From Lacunisphaera limnophila (GTDB lineage Bacteria > Verrucomicrobiota > Verrucomicrobiia > Opitutales > Opitutaceae), in contig NZ_CP016094.1 in assembly GCF_001746835.1 (NCBI RefSeq), forward strand, positions 3,735,501-3,799,500: a stretch of 64,000 nt of DNA, read 5' to 3'. Under the pieces are notes generated by a model. It had not been told where the DNA came from. It saw nothing but the letters and a program-made list of their open reading frames with translations, and ran no database searches. The translations under genes were made by a program, and so were the position numbers. Shown here in pieces: positions 20,780 to 27,224 of the stretch (its first letter is position 1; the number at the start of each line of letters is the position of its first letter).

Positions 20780-21460
20780 TCAGTAGCCTATCTCCAGGTT
20801 GCCGCCCAGAGGAATAATCGGGCGGGCACCTGAATCTAGGCTGTCTACATTGTAGACTCGATGCAACTGATAGCCGGCGCGGAAGGGGTGACCCTGCGTC
20901 TTCACGGTAACCGAAATTGAATTCATCACCGCAGGGTCTTCACGCTTCGACCATTCGGGATGCAACCAGACCACTTGGCCTGCCGTCAGTGGTGAAACCT
21001 GGGCCCGCCATTTCTCCACACTCTCTCCATCTTCGATGATCAGCTTAATCTCATTGGCCCGGCGAAGATTTTCCGGAAGGGGCAACTTCGCCCACTTGGG
21101 GCTTACTGTGATCCAGTCGAAATCGCCCTTGATTGGGAAACTCCCACTGGTCTCCAAATGCGTCGGCAAGTCGCGTCGATGCAGGGCGGCGGTGAGTTCA
21201 GTGAGGTCATGGATAGTCGGCTCGCCACCGGTAATCACCGCGAATTCTGCCCGGTGCGCCACGGCGCGATCTGCCAGTTCGTCAGCAGAAAATCGCTCGA
21301 TCTTTTCCGGGACCCAATCGGGGTGCCAGGTCCCGGCCGAATCACACCACGGGCACTTCACTGGGCAACCGAAGGTACGGATGAAAAACGCCGCTCGACC
21401 CATGTGGCAGCCTTCGCCCTGCCAGGCATAAAACGTTTCGTAGATGGGAAGAGTGCTCAC
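20780..21460 (-). CDS. queE: 7-carboxy-7-deazaguanine synthase (QueE)
   Basis: QueE is a radical-SAM enzyme that rearranges 6-carboxy-tetrahydropterin to 7-carboxy-7-deazaguanine. The 226-residue product has the N-terminal substrate-binding start YETFYAWQGEG, the iron-sulfur cysteine motif GCPVKCPWCDSAGTW (Cys-x3-Cys-x2-Cys), the SAM-binding VITGGEPTIH and a later LHPEWSK segment. It lies directly between the membrane-HAD gene and folE2. Its codon use is less GC-rich than that of the dpd core. Confidence 0.93.
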   Translation of the reverse strand: MSTLPIYETFYAWQGEGCHMGRAAFFIRTFGCPVKCPWCDSAGTWHPDWVPEKIERFSADELADRAVAHRAEFAVITGGEPTIHDLTELTAALHRRDLPTHLETSGSFPIKGDFDWITVSPKWAKLPLPENLRRANEIKLIIEDGESVEKWRAQVSPLTAGQVVWLHPEWSKREDPAVMNSISVTVKTQGHPFRAGYQLHRVYNVDSLDSGARPIIPLGGNLEIGY

Positions 21461-21462
21461 TA

Positions 21463-23001
21463 TCAGTCAGGCATGATGACATCTAGGTGCGCCATAAAAC
21501 CGCTCAGCGATATGAATGTGTAGTCGGGCTTGAAGCTACTGACGTCCTCATTCAATTTTTTGAATCCCGCTGGAATATACACAGTTTTATACCCCATTTT
21601 GTCAGCAGGCATTAGATCCGAAGACAGTTGATCGCCCACAGAGATAAACAGGCAGTTTTGGCGCAATATCGGGTCGACAGATTCACGAATCGAACCAAAC
21701 ACCAACTGCTTGTTTCTTTCAGAATAGACCTCATGAAAGAAGTTAGTCAATTCATGCGCCAGCAGTAGATTATGCACGCGTTGCAGACTACTTTCTGTGA
21801 GCAAAATCAACTTTGCATGCTTTTGGGCGCACTTCTCCAGCAATGCCTTAGCCTGTGGCAAAAGCCTTGGCTTCTCATTCAACCGCCGAAGGTACGTTGC
21901 TACGATCTCTTGTAAGCACGCGCTAACTTCTTCAGACAATTTATCTACTTCTTGCTTCTTCTCCGTCATTAAACCTCGGTACAGGCACTCCGCCAATAAC
22001 CATGGCGGATAGCGATTGCCCGCTGGATTTGATTCGGCGATTTTCTGATCGATTGCCCTGACATAATTAAGGCGTTCTCCGGTCACTTTATGATCCGCCA
22101 ACGCTTCGACACCGGACAACATCTCAAGCTGTGCTTCGCGGTAGATGGAATTGGTATCCCACAGTGTATTGTCGGCATCAAACACGATTACGATAGGATT
22201 GGGTACAGTTTTCACGATGGGTTCGGGCGAGGGGGTTACGATAGGTTCAGACACGGGAGGCGGGAGCACGGGAGGCGGAGTCATTTTTTCGAATCCGAAT
22301 ACCGTGGTCATCACGAGGAAAAGCATAAGGGCGAAGCCAAAATAGTATCCAGCTAGCGTGTGTAACTTCATTTTCCAGACCGTGATTTGCGAGATCAGCT
22401 TAATCTCTCCTAGATGCTGTCGCGCTACGACTTCCCGAAACTGATCGCGCTGATTTTGCATGAATGGGCGCACCCAATTCGCACCCGTTACGCGATCAAT
22501 CTCAGGGGCGAAAACCGTGCTCCTTGGCTTTAGCGATGTAGTATTACCCATGTTGTACTTGGGCAACAGCGTATAGAGAGAGATTAGCCCACCCACGACG
22601 CAGAAGAGATAATACAAGATCAACATTCCTGGGCCATACTTGGAAAACCAACTTCCTCGCGATGCCGACTCAAGGGCGAACGTGGAAAATGCACCCACCA
22701 GCGCACCCATAAACGCCATAGCAGTGAGGCGCCGCGAAGCTTTGTCATCCTCATGTTCGGACAAATGAGATACTGTATCTAGTCCACGAACGATAGTATC
22801 GAAATGTGGCTCGATGAATCCGTCATGGTTATCCAGTTGGTTGTAAAGTTCGTGGATGTAAATTTTTCTTCGGTATTTATCGACGCCACTGAGCAAAACG
22901 AAATGCAGAGTGAAGTACTCACGAAACCTATCAAATGCCCGCTCTGCTAAGCTACTTAGAAAGCGCCAGACTAAATGTCGAATCTGGTTCGAAGTTTGCA
23001 T
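21463..23001 (-). CDS. Membrane-anchored HAD-like phosphohydrolase inside the preQ0 operon
   Basis: The 512-residue product joins two parts. Residues 1-240 hold three predicted membrane helices (about 95-110, 125-146, 216-236) with a soluble helical loop between the second and third, a layout like SLATT/Pycsar-type membrane effectors. A Pro-rich linker (about 241-265) leads to a HAD domain with nucleophile motif FDADNTLWDTN (Asp 275 and 277), motif II LLTESS and metal motif VGDQLSSDL. The gene sits between queD and queE, is markedly AT-richer than its neighbours, and abuts queE. I know of no such protein in the Dpd system. It could be a phosphatase for a pathway intermediate or an added effector. 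I chose the ATG at 23001; a GTG at 23010 is possible. Confidence 0.75.
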   Translation of the reverse strand: MQTSNQIRHLVWRFLSSLAERAFDRFREYFTLHFVLLSGVDKYRRKIYIHELYNQLDNHDGFIEPHFDTIVRGLDTVSHLSEHEDDKASRRLTAMAFMGALVGAFSTFALESASRGSWFSKYGPGMLILYYLFCVVGGLISLYTLLPKYNMGNTTSLKPRSTVFAPEIDRVTGANWVRPFMQNQRDQFREVVARQHLGEIKLISQITVWKMKLHTLAGYYFGFALMLFLVMTTVFGFEKMTPPPVLPPPVSEPIVTPSPEPIVKTVPNPIVIVFDADNTLWDTNSIYREAQLEMLSGVEALADHKVTGERLNYVRAIDQKIAESNPAGNRYPPWLLAECLYRGLMTEKKQEVDKLSEEVSACLQEIVATYLRRLNEKPRLLPQAKALLEKCAQKHAKLILLTESSLQRVHNLLLAHELTNFFHEVYSERNKQLVFGSIRESVDPILRQNCLFISVGDQLSSDLMPADKMGYKTVYIPAGFKKLNEDVSSFKPDYTFISLSGFMAHLDVIMPD

Positions 23002-23009
23002 AACATACA

Positions 23010-23453
23010 CTAGAGATCACCAGTGTATCGTGCAGAATTTTTCGAGTCTTCGACAACCTCGACGGAGACAACATATGCCCGGTCTTGCGTATACTGCCGG
23101 ATTAATTCGTCAAACACCTCAAAGATGTGCTTTGCCATACCCTCGCACGAACAACATTCCACAACATAGATTTTCCAAGCCTTGGCACCCCCTACTGCTA
23201 CTAGCGCTTCCTTTAGCGGATCTTCTCGATTGAACACGCAAGCATGATCAAGTCGGTCATTGATCCAATCTTTGAGAAATTTGAGTTTTCCGAAATCAAC
23301 GACAAACCCGTTCTCATCCAACTGTGTGCAACCGAAAGTCACCCCGATACTCCAATTATGCCCGTGAATAAATGCACAGTGCCCGTCGTGACGATGCTGA
23401 CGGTGCGCCCAAGGAATATCCGTATAGACTTTTTTGCAGGTCGTATTGCTCAT
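23010..23453 (-). CDS. queD: 6-carboxy-5,6,7,8-tetrahydropterin synthase (QueD)
   Basis: QueD converts dihydroneopterin triphosphate to 6-carboxy-tetrahydropterin. In the 147 residues the zinc-binding and catalytic segment reads [19 protein letters not shown]: the HGHN histidines and a cysteine four residues before the first of them match QueD rather than mammalian PTPS. The later Glu segment ([10 protein letters not shown]) replaces the usual PTxENxA with unusual residues, so this is a divergent member. It overlaps queC by 4 bp. No other pterin enzyme family fits as well. Confidence 0.88.
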   Translation of the reverse strand: MSNTTCKKVYTDIPWAHRQHRHDGHCAFIHGHNWSIGVTFGCTQLDENGFVVDFGKLKFLKDWINDRLDHACVFNREDPLKEALVAVGGAKAWKIYVVECCSCEGMAKHIFEVFDELIRQYTQDRAYVVSVEVVEDSKNSARYTGDL

Positions 23454-24157
23454 GCCGTGATTCTCCAGTTGTCGCGGACCATCATCGCGACGGTTGGCGC
23501 CTTGGTGTCGTAGGTCGTAGGGTCAGCGAGTCCGGCGAGATGGAATGCTTCGCGACGTTCCACGCAGGTGCCGCATACTCCGCAATGGAACTCGCCACCC
23601 TTGTAGCACGACCACGTGCGTTCGAATGGAACCTTCAGTTCGGCGCCGCGTTTCGCCAGTTCGGCTTTTGTCTGGCCAACAAAGGGACGGATCAATCTTA
23701 CCTCGTTCCAGTCCGCGAGTCGGATCGCTGAATCCATCAGCGAGGCAAACTCCGGGCGGCAGTCAGGGTAAATGGTATGATCGCCGCTATGCGCCCCGAA
23801 TGCCACCGCGTCAAAGCGCATGGAAATGGCCCAACCAGTCGCCACCGCGAGCATGATCATATTGCGGTTCGGAACTACCGTCGCCTTCATGTTATCCTCA
23901 GCGTAGTGTCCTTCTGGAACTGCAATATCGGCCGAGGTAAGGCTGCTGCCCGCCAGGAGGGGGGTGATACTGCGAAGGTCGGCCACGCGGTGCTCGATGC
24001 CCAGTTGCGCCGCGATGCCCTTGGCACAAACGATCTCTTTGGCATGGCGCTGGCCGTAATCGACCGAAAGCACCTTAACGGTGTCGCCTCTGGCGATAAG
24101 GTCGTAGACCAATATGGTGGAGTCCATTCCGCCGGAAAAAATGACGACGGTTTTCAT
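23450..24157 (-). CDS. queC: 7-cyano-7-deazaguanine synthase (QueC)
   Basis: QueC is the ATP-dependent enzyme that turns 7-carboxy-7-deazaguanine into preQ0. The 235-residue protein starts with the PP-loop [16 protein letters not shown] and ends with the complete zinc site [20 protein letters not shown], and it has [12 protein letters not shown] and [17 protein letters not shown] typical of the family. The intact zinc site and the neighbouring folE2, queD and queE argue for a real preQ0 enzyme and against a QueC-like defence paralogue. It overlaps the upstream regulator-like gene and queD by 4 bp each. Confidence 0.95.
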   Translation of the reverse strand: MKTVVIFSGGMDSTILVYDLIARGDTVKVLSVDYGQRHAKEIVCAKGIAAQLGIEHRVADLRSITPLLAGSSLTSADIAVPEGHYAEDNMKATVVPNRNMIMLAVATGWAISMRFDAVAFGAHSGDHTIYPDCRPEFASLMDSAIRLADWNEVRLIRPFVGQTKAELAKRGAELKVPFERTWSCYKGGEFHCGVCGTCVERREAFHLAGLADPTTYDTKAPTVAMMVRDNWRITA

Positions 24158-24459
24158 GGTAGGTGGAGTTTGAGTTGCCGGCGGCCCCCGAATTCCACTG
24201 GTTCCAACTTTGCTGCGTAAGCGGAAATCGCCTCCAGATCGGTTGCACTGAAAACCACCCGTTTGCGCAGCCGACTGCCGGCAGGAATCAGTTCGCGTTT
24301 ACGCCAGTTCCAGAGTGTTTGCCTGGAAACCCTCAAGACTTTCAGCACGTCGATGACCGAGTAGTAGGTCTCCCCTGCAATCAAGATTCCCTTCGTACGA
24401 CTTGGAAATCTAGTGATGTTAGTGGGCACGTAACGATTTGTCGCGTTACGTAAATACAT
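24154..24459 (-). CDS. Small helix-turn-helix protein heading the dpd operon
   Basis: The 101-residue product has a MerR/excisionase-type helix-turn-helix: [20 protein letters not shown] followed by [13 protein letters not shown] and [19 protein letters not shown], which is the helix-turn-helix-plus-wing pattern. It is the first gene of the operon and its stop overlaps the queC start, so it is a plausible autoregulator or control protein for the whole island. The annotated ATG at 24459 precedes an inverted repeat that occupies codons 3-11, so translation may really begin further in (for example a TTG about 30 codons later). Excisionase is the alternative role, but no integrase is nearby. Confidence 0.7.
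   Translation of the reverse strand: MYLRNATNRYVPTNITRFPSRTKGILIAGETYYSVIDVLKVLRVSRQTLWNWRKRELIPAGSRLRKRVVFSATDLEAISAYAAKLEPVEFGGRRQLKLHLP
24428..24451. promoter_or_regulatory. Inverted repeat at the 5' end of the dpd operon, candidate operator
   Basis: Two perfect 8-base arms, ACGTAACG and CGTTACGT, are separated by 8 bases. They sit at the very start of the helix-turn-helix gene that leads the operon, where an autoregulator or promoter-occluding factor could bind. Function is inferred from symmetry and position. Confidence 0.45.
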
Positions 24460-24652
24460 GTCAATTCATTCTATTCCCACTCTGAAACAAGACGCAATTA
24501 GGCGCCTGGCGCTGAATTTAACTTCTCCTTGAGCGTCATCCAGCGGAACGGGTCGTGACTTTGAAAATGCCGATCGGCTCAATCCAATGGCGACAAAAGG
24601 GCGCAAGTCTGCTTTTTCACTAGGGTCGTTTTCGTGAATCTCCTCCACCTCA
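24460..24652. other. Intergenic stretch between the dpd operon and the cassette array
   Basis: No convincing gene is seen here. An 83-codon frame on the minus strand crosses it but also runs through the attC-like repeat, has no recognisable features and is probably chance. The promoter of the dpd operon should lie in the part next to 24460; I cannot pick out convincing -35/-10 boxes. Confidence 0.4.
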
Positions 24653-24705
24653 ACCCAATCCGACTTTGAATCAGCCGACAGGTGTCGGCATATACAACGT
24701 TGGGC
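24653..24705 (+). repeat. attC-like site 1 (integron cassette recombination site)
   Basis: The site runs from ACCCAAT (RYYYAAC-like core) to GTTGGGC (GTTRRRY core), and the two cores are complementary. Between them is the hairpin GCCGACA-GG-TGTCGGC. The right end is followed eleven bases later by the ATG of the next small gene, and the spacer GCGAAAGAATC recurs in similar form after site 2. This is the architecture of attC sites. Confidence 0.6.
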
Positions 24706-24715
24706 GAAAGAATCC

Positions 24716-25222
24716 ATGAAGCGTCCTCTTAAAGTCTACCTGAAGCACGGCCGTCTCGCGGACGTATTGGCCCTCATCCAAGTCCTCTCATTCGACAAGA
24801 GCGCACATCGAAGTGAAGCAGGCCTACAAGAAGAACTTCAGGGTGTTCCGGCGTCGGCAACACATTGGCGGGAGATTGCTCGCGAGCATCCCGAGTTTTT
24901 CCGTGTGCGCCAGAAAGGCGATAATGTCGTATCGCTCACTGCGAGGCACGTCCTTCCGAAGGACGCTGAAGATCGTCGTCCACAACTCGATGTCAATTTT
25001 ACCCATCGCCTGATTCAGACGGCGATAGATTTGCACGACCGTGAATTGAAGCGTGCCGAGCGATGGAATTTCTTGTTTCCCGCTGCGATTGCGGCTCTGA
25101 CATCGATCGTAGTGATTTTGCTGAGTTCGTATTTCCAGCAGAAGAAGGAACCCAACAAGGCGCCAGAGCCTACGCCCACGGCCGTCAGGTCTCCTGCTCC
25201 GCAAGAGTCGCGCCAACCGTAG
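24716..25222 (+). CDS. Cassette-type gene, small membrane-anchored protein of unknown function
   Basis: The 168-residue product is unrecognised. It has a helical N-terminal half (LKHGRLADVLALIQVLSF and THWREIAREHPEFFRVR, resembling a small winged-helix unit) and one predicted membrane helix near residues 125-143 (FPAAIAALTSIVVILLSSYF), followed by a short tail. The last 24 codons (tail starting NKAPEPTPTAV) lie inside attC-like site 2, which is typical of cassette ORFs that read into their recombination site. It lies between two attC-like sites and is divergent from the dpd operon. Confidence 0.6.
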   Translation: MKRPLKVYLKHGRLADVLALIQVLSFDKSAHRSEAGLQEELQGVPASATHWREIAREHPEFFRVRQKGDNVVSLTARHVLPKDAEDRRPQLDVNFTHRLIQTAIDLHDRELKRAERWNFLFPAAIAALTSIVVILLSSYFQQKKEPNKAPEPTPTAVRSPAPQESRQP

Positions 25223-25247
25223 TTGTGGCTCATCTGTGACGTCGGCG
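25150..25247 (+). repeat. attC-like site 2
   Basis: The left core ACCCAAC is a perfect RYYYAAC and is followed by AAGGCGCCAGAGCC; the right part GGCTCATCTGTGAC leads into the core GTCGGCG (one mismatch to GTTRRRY). The AGAGCC/GGCTC arms pair. The same CGCCAGAGCC and GGCTCATCTT blocks recur in site 3, so these are copies of one repeat family. Confidence 0.6.
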
Positions 25248-25291
25248 GAAGAATCGTCATGCGTTATCAAAGCCCCCATCGCGGACCCGAT

Positions 25292-25507
25292 ATGCCCGAG
25301 TGGCTCCAGTTTGCGATTTATGCTTACCTCGCTGTCGGACTCCTGATTGCGCTCTATCTTTATTTCACCGAAGAAGGCGGGCAGAAGATGAAGGTTCCGT
25401 TCATTGCCGCGCTGGCCAAGCAGTATGCCACCTTTGCCATGACTCTGCCTATTTGGTGGGCGGTCATGTGGTGGGTCCAGCGCACCCTGACAAAAGACGA
25501 AACGTAG
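25292..25507 (+). CDS. Cassette-type gene, small two-helix membrane protein
   Basis: From the ATG at 25292 the product has 71 residues (82 from the alternative ATG at 25259). Two membrane helices are predicted: LQFAIYAYLAVGLLIALYLYF and FAMTLPIWWAVMWWVQRTL. There is no known domain. It lies between attC-like sites 2 and 3, with its stop 13 bases before site 3, the position expected for a cassette ORF. Confidence 0.6.
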   Translation: MPEWLQFAIYAYLAVGLLIALYLYFTEEGGQKMKVPFIAALAKQYATFAMTLPIWWAVMWWVQRTLTKDET

Positions 25508-25520
25508 CCCGAGGAGTCCG

Positions 25521-25577
25521 ATCTAATCGCCAGAGCCAATGCCGCTAAAGCGGCATGGCTCATCTTGAACGTTGGCA
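25521..25577 (+). repeat. attC-like site 3
   Basis: The left end ATCTAATCGCCAGAGCC resembles that of site 2. The centre is a perfect hairpin, ATGCCGC-TAAA-GCGGCAT, and the right end GGCTCATCTTGAACGTTGGCA resembles the right ends of sites 1 and 2. The right core GTTGGCA departs from GTTRRRY, so it may be worn. Confidence 0.5.
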
Positions 25578-25610
25578 TCATCCGCGCCGCATACCGGTGC
25601 GGCGAACAGG

Positions 25611-25912
25611 ATGCCTAATCGTCGAGACGTGGAAATTGGGTTACTTGAGACAAGTGGATACCTAGTTTATTATGTTTTTGTCTCTCCCCTGGAACCTGCG
25701 GACGGCACCTGCGGGAATATCTCGACGCGATCCATGTCGGTGACGCCGCCCGAATCGCCCGGATATATGGTGACCACGTGTTCATCTTTGGCCGGGATAT
25801 TACTGTCGATTCGGCTGATGAGATGGCGCTGATCACAATCCTCCACGTTCCCAAGGAACTGCGCCCTATGGCTCATCGGGCCCGGGCGAGGTCGCTGCAA
25901 AGCACCACCTGA
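25611..25912 (+). pseudogene. Frameshifted small gene after attC-like site 3
   Basis: The frame starting MPNRRDVEIGLLETSGY reads to about 25700, where it loses sense. A second frame then continues as a well-formed protein, RHLREYLDAIHVGDAARI ... GDHVFIFGRDITVDSADEM ... LITILHVPKELRPMAHR, to a stop at 25910-25912. Joining the two gives a roughly 100-residue protein, so a single indel near 25695-25710 has split it (mutation or sequencing error). The family is unrecognised. It would be the third cassette of the array. Confidence 0.55.
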
Positions 25913-25988
25913 AAGTTACTTAGAAAAAATAGCTGCCTTGCTCAAATGCCATCTCCCGCATAGTCGTATATCAGATTATCCCACTCAC

Positions 25989-26423
25989 ATGCCATCCACC
26001 CCAGCCCCCCTTATCAAGAGCTACAAAGACGTGGCGGAATTTGCCCGTACTGCTGGGCCCTATTGCGGCTACCTTGTCGCCGCCGCTCTCAAAGACCTCC
26101 ACGCAGTTAACGGCGTGTTCACAAAGGATGGTCCGATTTGCTATCGTGAATCTGCCACCTATGCGGCGGCTTGCAGTCGTGAAGACCTTGCGGGACGTTT
26201 TAACGAGGCACGTACCGTAGCGGCATGGCTGCACTACATTGAGAAGTTTACGGGGAACGTGGCAAAGCATGGAAAGCCCGAAAGGGTGCTAGTTGACTGG
26301 GTTTCCTTGGTTTTTAGGTATGACGACGGAAGCAAGGCAGTCTTCGGCTGTGTCAGCGACATTCAGCACGGGCTGCGTGATTCCGCGTCACGCTCAGACT
26401 CGTCACCCGTGTCACCACCGTAG
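25989..26423 (+). CDS. Hypothetical protein
   Basis: The 144-residue soluble product from the ATG at 25989 has the regular composition of a real protein (KSYKDVAEFARTAGPYCGYL, YRESATYAAACSREDLAGRF, VSLVFRYDDGSKAVFGCVSD), but I do not recognise a family. It may be another cassette gene, but no attC-like site follows within the next 180 bp, which holds nothing I can identify. It converges on pnuC. Confidence 0.5.
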   Translation: MPSTPAPLIKSYKDVAEFARTAGPYCGYLVAAALKDLHAVNGVFTKDGPICYRESATYAAACSREDLAGRFNEARTVAAWLHYIEKFTGNVAKHGKPERVLVDWVSLVFRYDDGSKAVFGCVSDIQHGLRDSASRSDSSPVSPP

Positions 26424-26606
26424 CAACACCGGCCCCGCCGCCGCACCGGTCGTTCTCCAAGGGTGCATGGGGACCCGCGTCGGACGAACTATAGCCCGCG
26501 TGACCGTTTGGTTGGACCCCGTGGTTTCGAACCAGAGCCGAGCGTACTAGTCAGCCGCGTCCTAGCTATTCCTGCTCAATCCATGTAACCGCAGATTGTC
26601 CTCGGC

Positions 26607-27224
26607 CTAGCGCCTGCTACTTCTTCCGGCGCTTTTCTTGTGCCAGGAGATGCACCCAAGGATGGCCATAGCCAAGAACAAGGCATATAAGATAAGCGTC
26701 AGGCGTAGATCCTTCACAGCGTATACGTAGAGCGCGATTAAATCGACCGTGATCCAAAGATACCAGTTTTCGCGGAAATGAAACGTGAGGAGCGCCTGAG
26801 CGAACAGGCTTAGCACCAAGATCGCGCTGTCCCACCACGGCATCGAAGAACTCGTCAGGTAAGCGAAGGATGCCCCAGTAAGGCTGTAGGCAATTCCAAT
26901 GCCGGCTAGCAGGAGCAGTCCCTGACGGGGGGTCAGAATGCGGATAGCTGCATCAGCGTCAGGCTCGCGCCTCCAGCGAATCCACCCTTGGACCGACAAT
27001 AGAAAGAAAAGCACCTGCAGCACCATGTCCGGGTACAGCTTAATCGCCCGGAACAGCCAGGCATAGGCAAGCACACTTATGATACCTGTCGGCCAAAGCC
27101 AGACGCGGTTCTTTATCGTCAGGTAGACGCTTGCGAAACCAAATACCGCACCGACAAGTTCACAGGGGGAAACTTGAATCCAGGCGGGAAGAAATTCCCA
27201 CACGATCGGCTCGGTAATACTCAT
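26607..27224 (-). CDS. pnuC: Nicotinamide riboside transporter PnuC
   Basis: PnuC facilitates nicotinamide riboside entry across the inner membrane, trapped by phosphorylation inside. The 205 residues form about seven membrane helices and carry family features: VGAVFGFASVYLTIKNRVW, WPTGIISVLAYAWLF, and the conserved ENWYLWITVDLIALYVY near residue 155. Its start overlaps the receptor gene by 4 bp, so uptake across both membranes and NR phosphorylation (NadR) are encoded together. Confidence 0.93.
   Translation of the reverse strand: MSITEPIVWEFLPAWIQVSPCELVGAVFGFASVYLTIKNRVWLWPTGIISVLAYAWLFRAIKLYPDMVLQVLFFLLSVQGWIRWRREPDADAAIRILTPRQGLLLLAGIGIAYSLTGASFAYLTSSSMPWWDSAILVLSLFAQALLTFHFRENWYLWITVDLIALYVYAVKDLRLTLILYALFLAMAILGCISWHKKSAGRSSRR

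Noticed and set aside
23450-24157. QueC as a defence-specific paralogue (QatC or CBASS Cap9 type)
   Set aside because: The zinc site and catalytic motifs are complete, and the three other preQ0 enzymes are in the same operon.
24466-24717. 83-codon minus-strand frame between the dpd regulator and attC-like site 1
   Set aside because: It runs through the attC-like repeat and overlaps the start of the next gene, with no recognisable features.
26510-26560. GGTTTCGAACC, resembling a tRNA T-loop and a possible attachment site
   Set aside because: No acceptor, D or anticodon arm can be folded around it, and no integrase gene is nearby.
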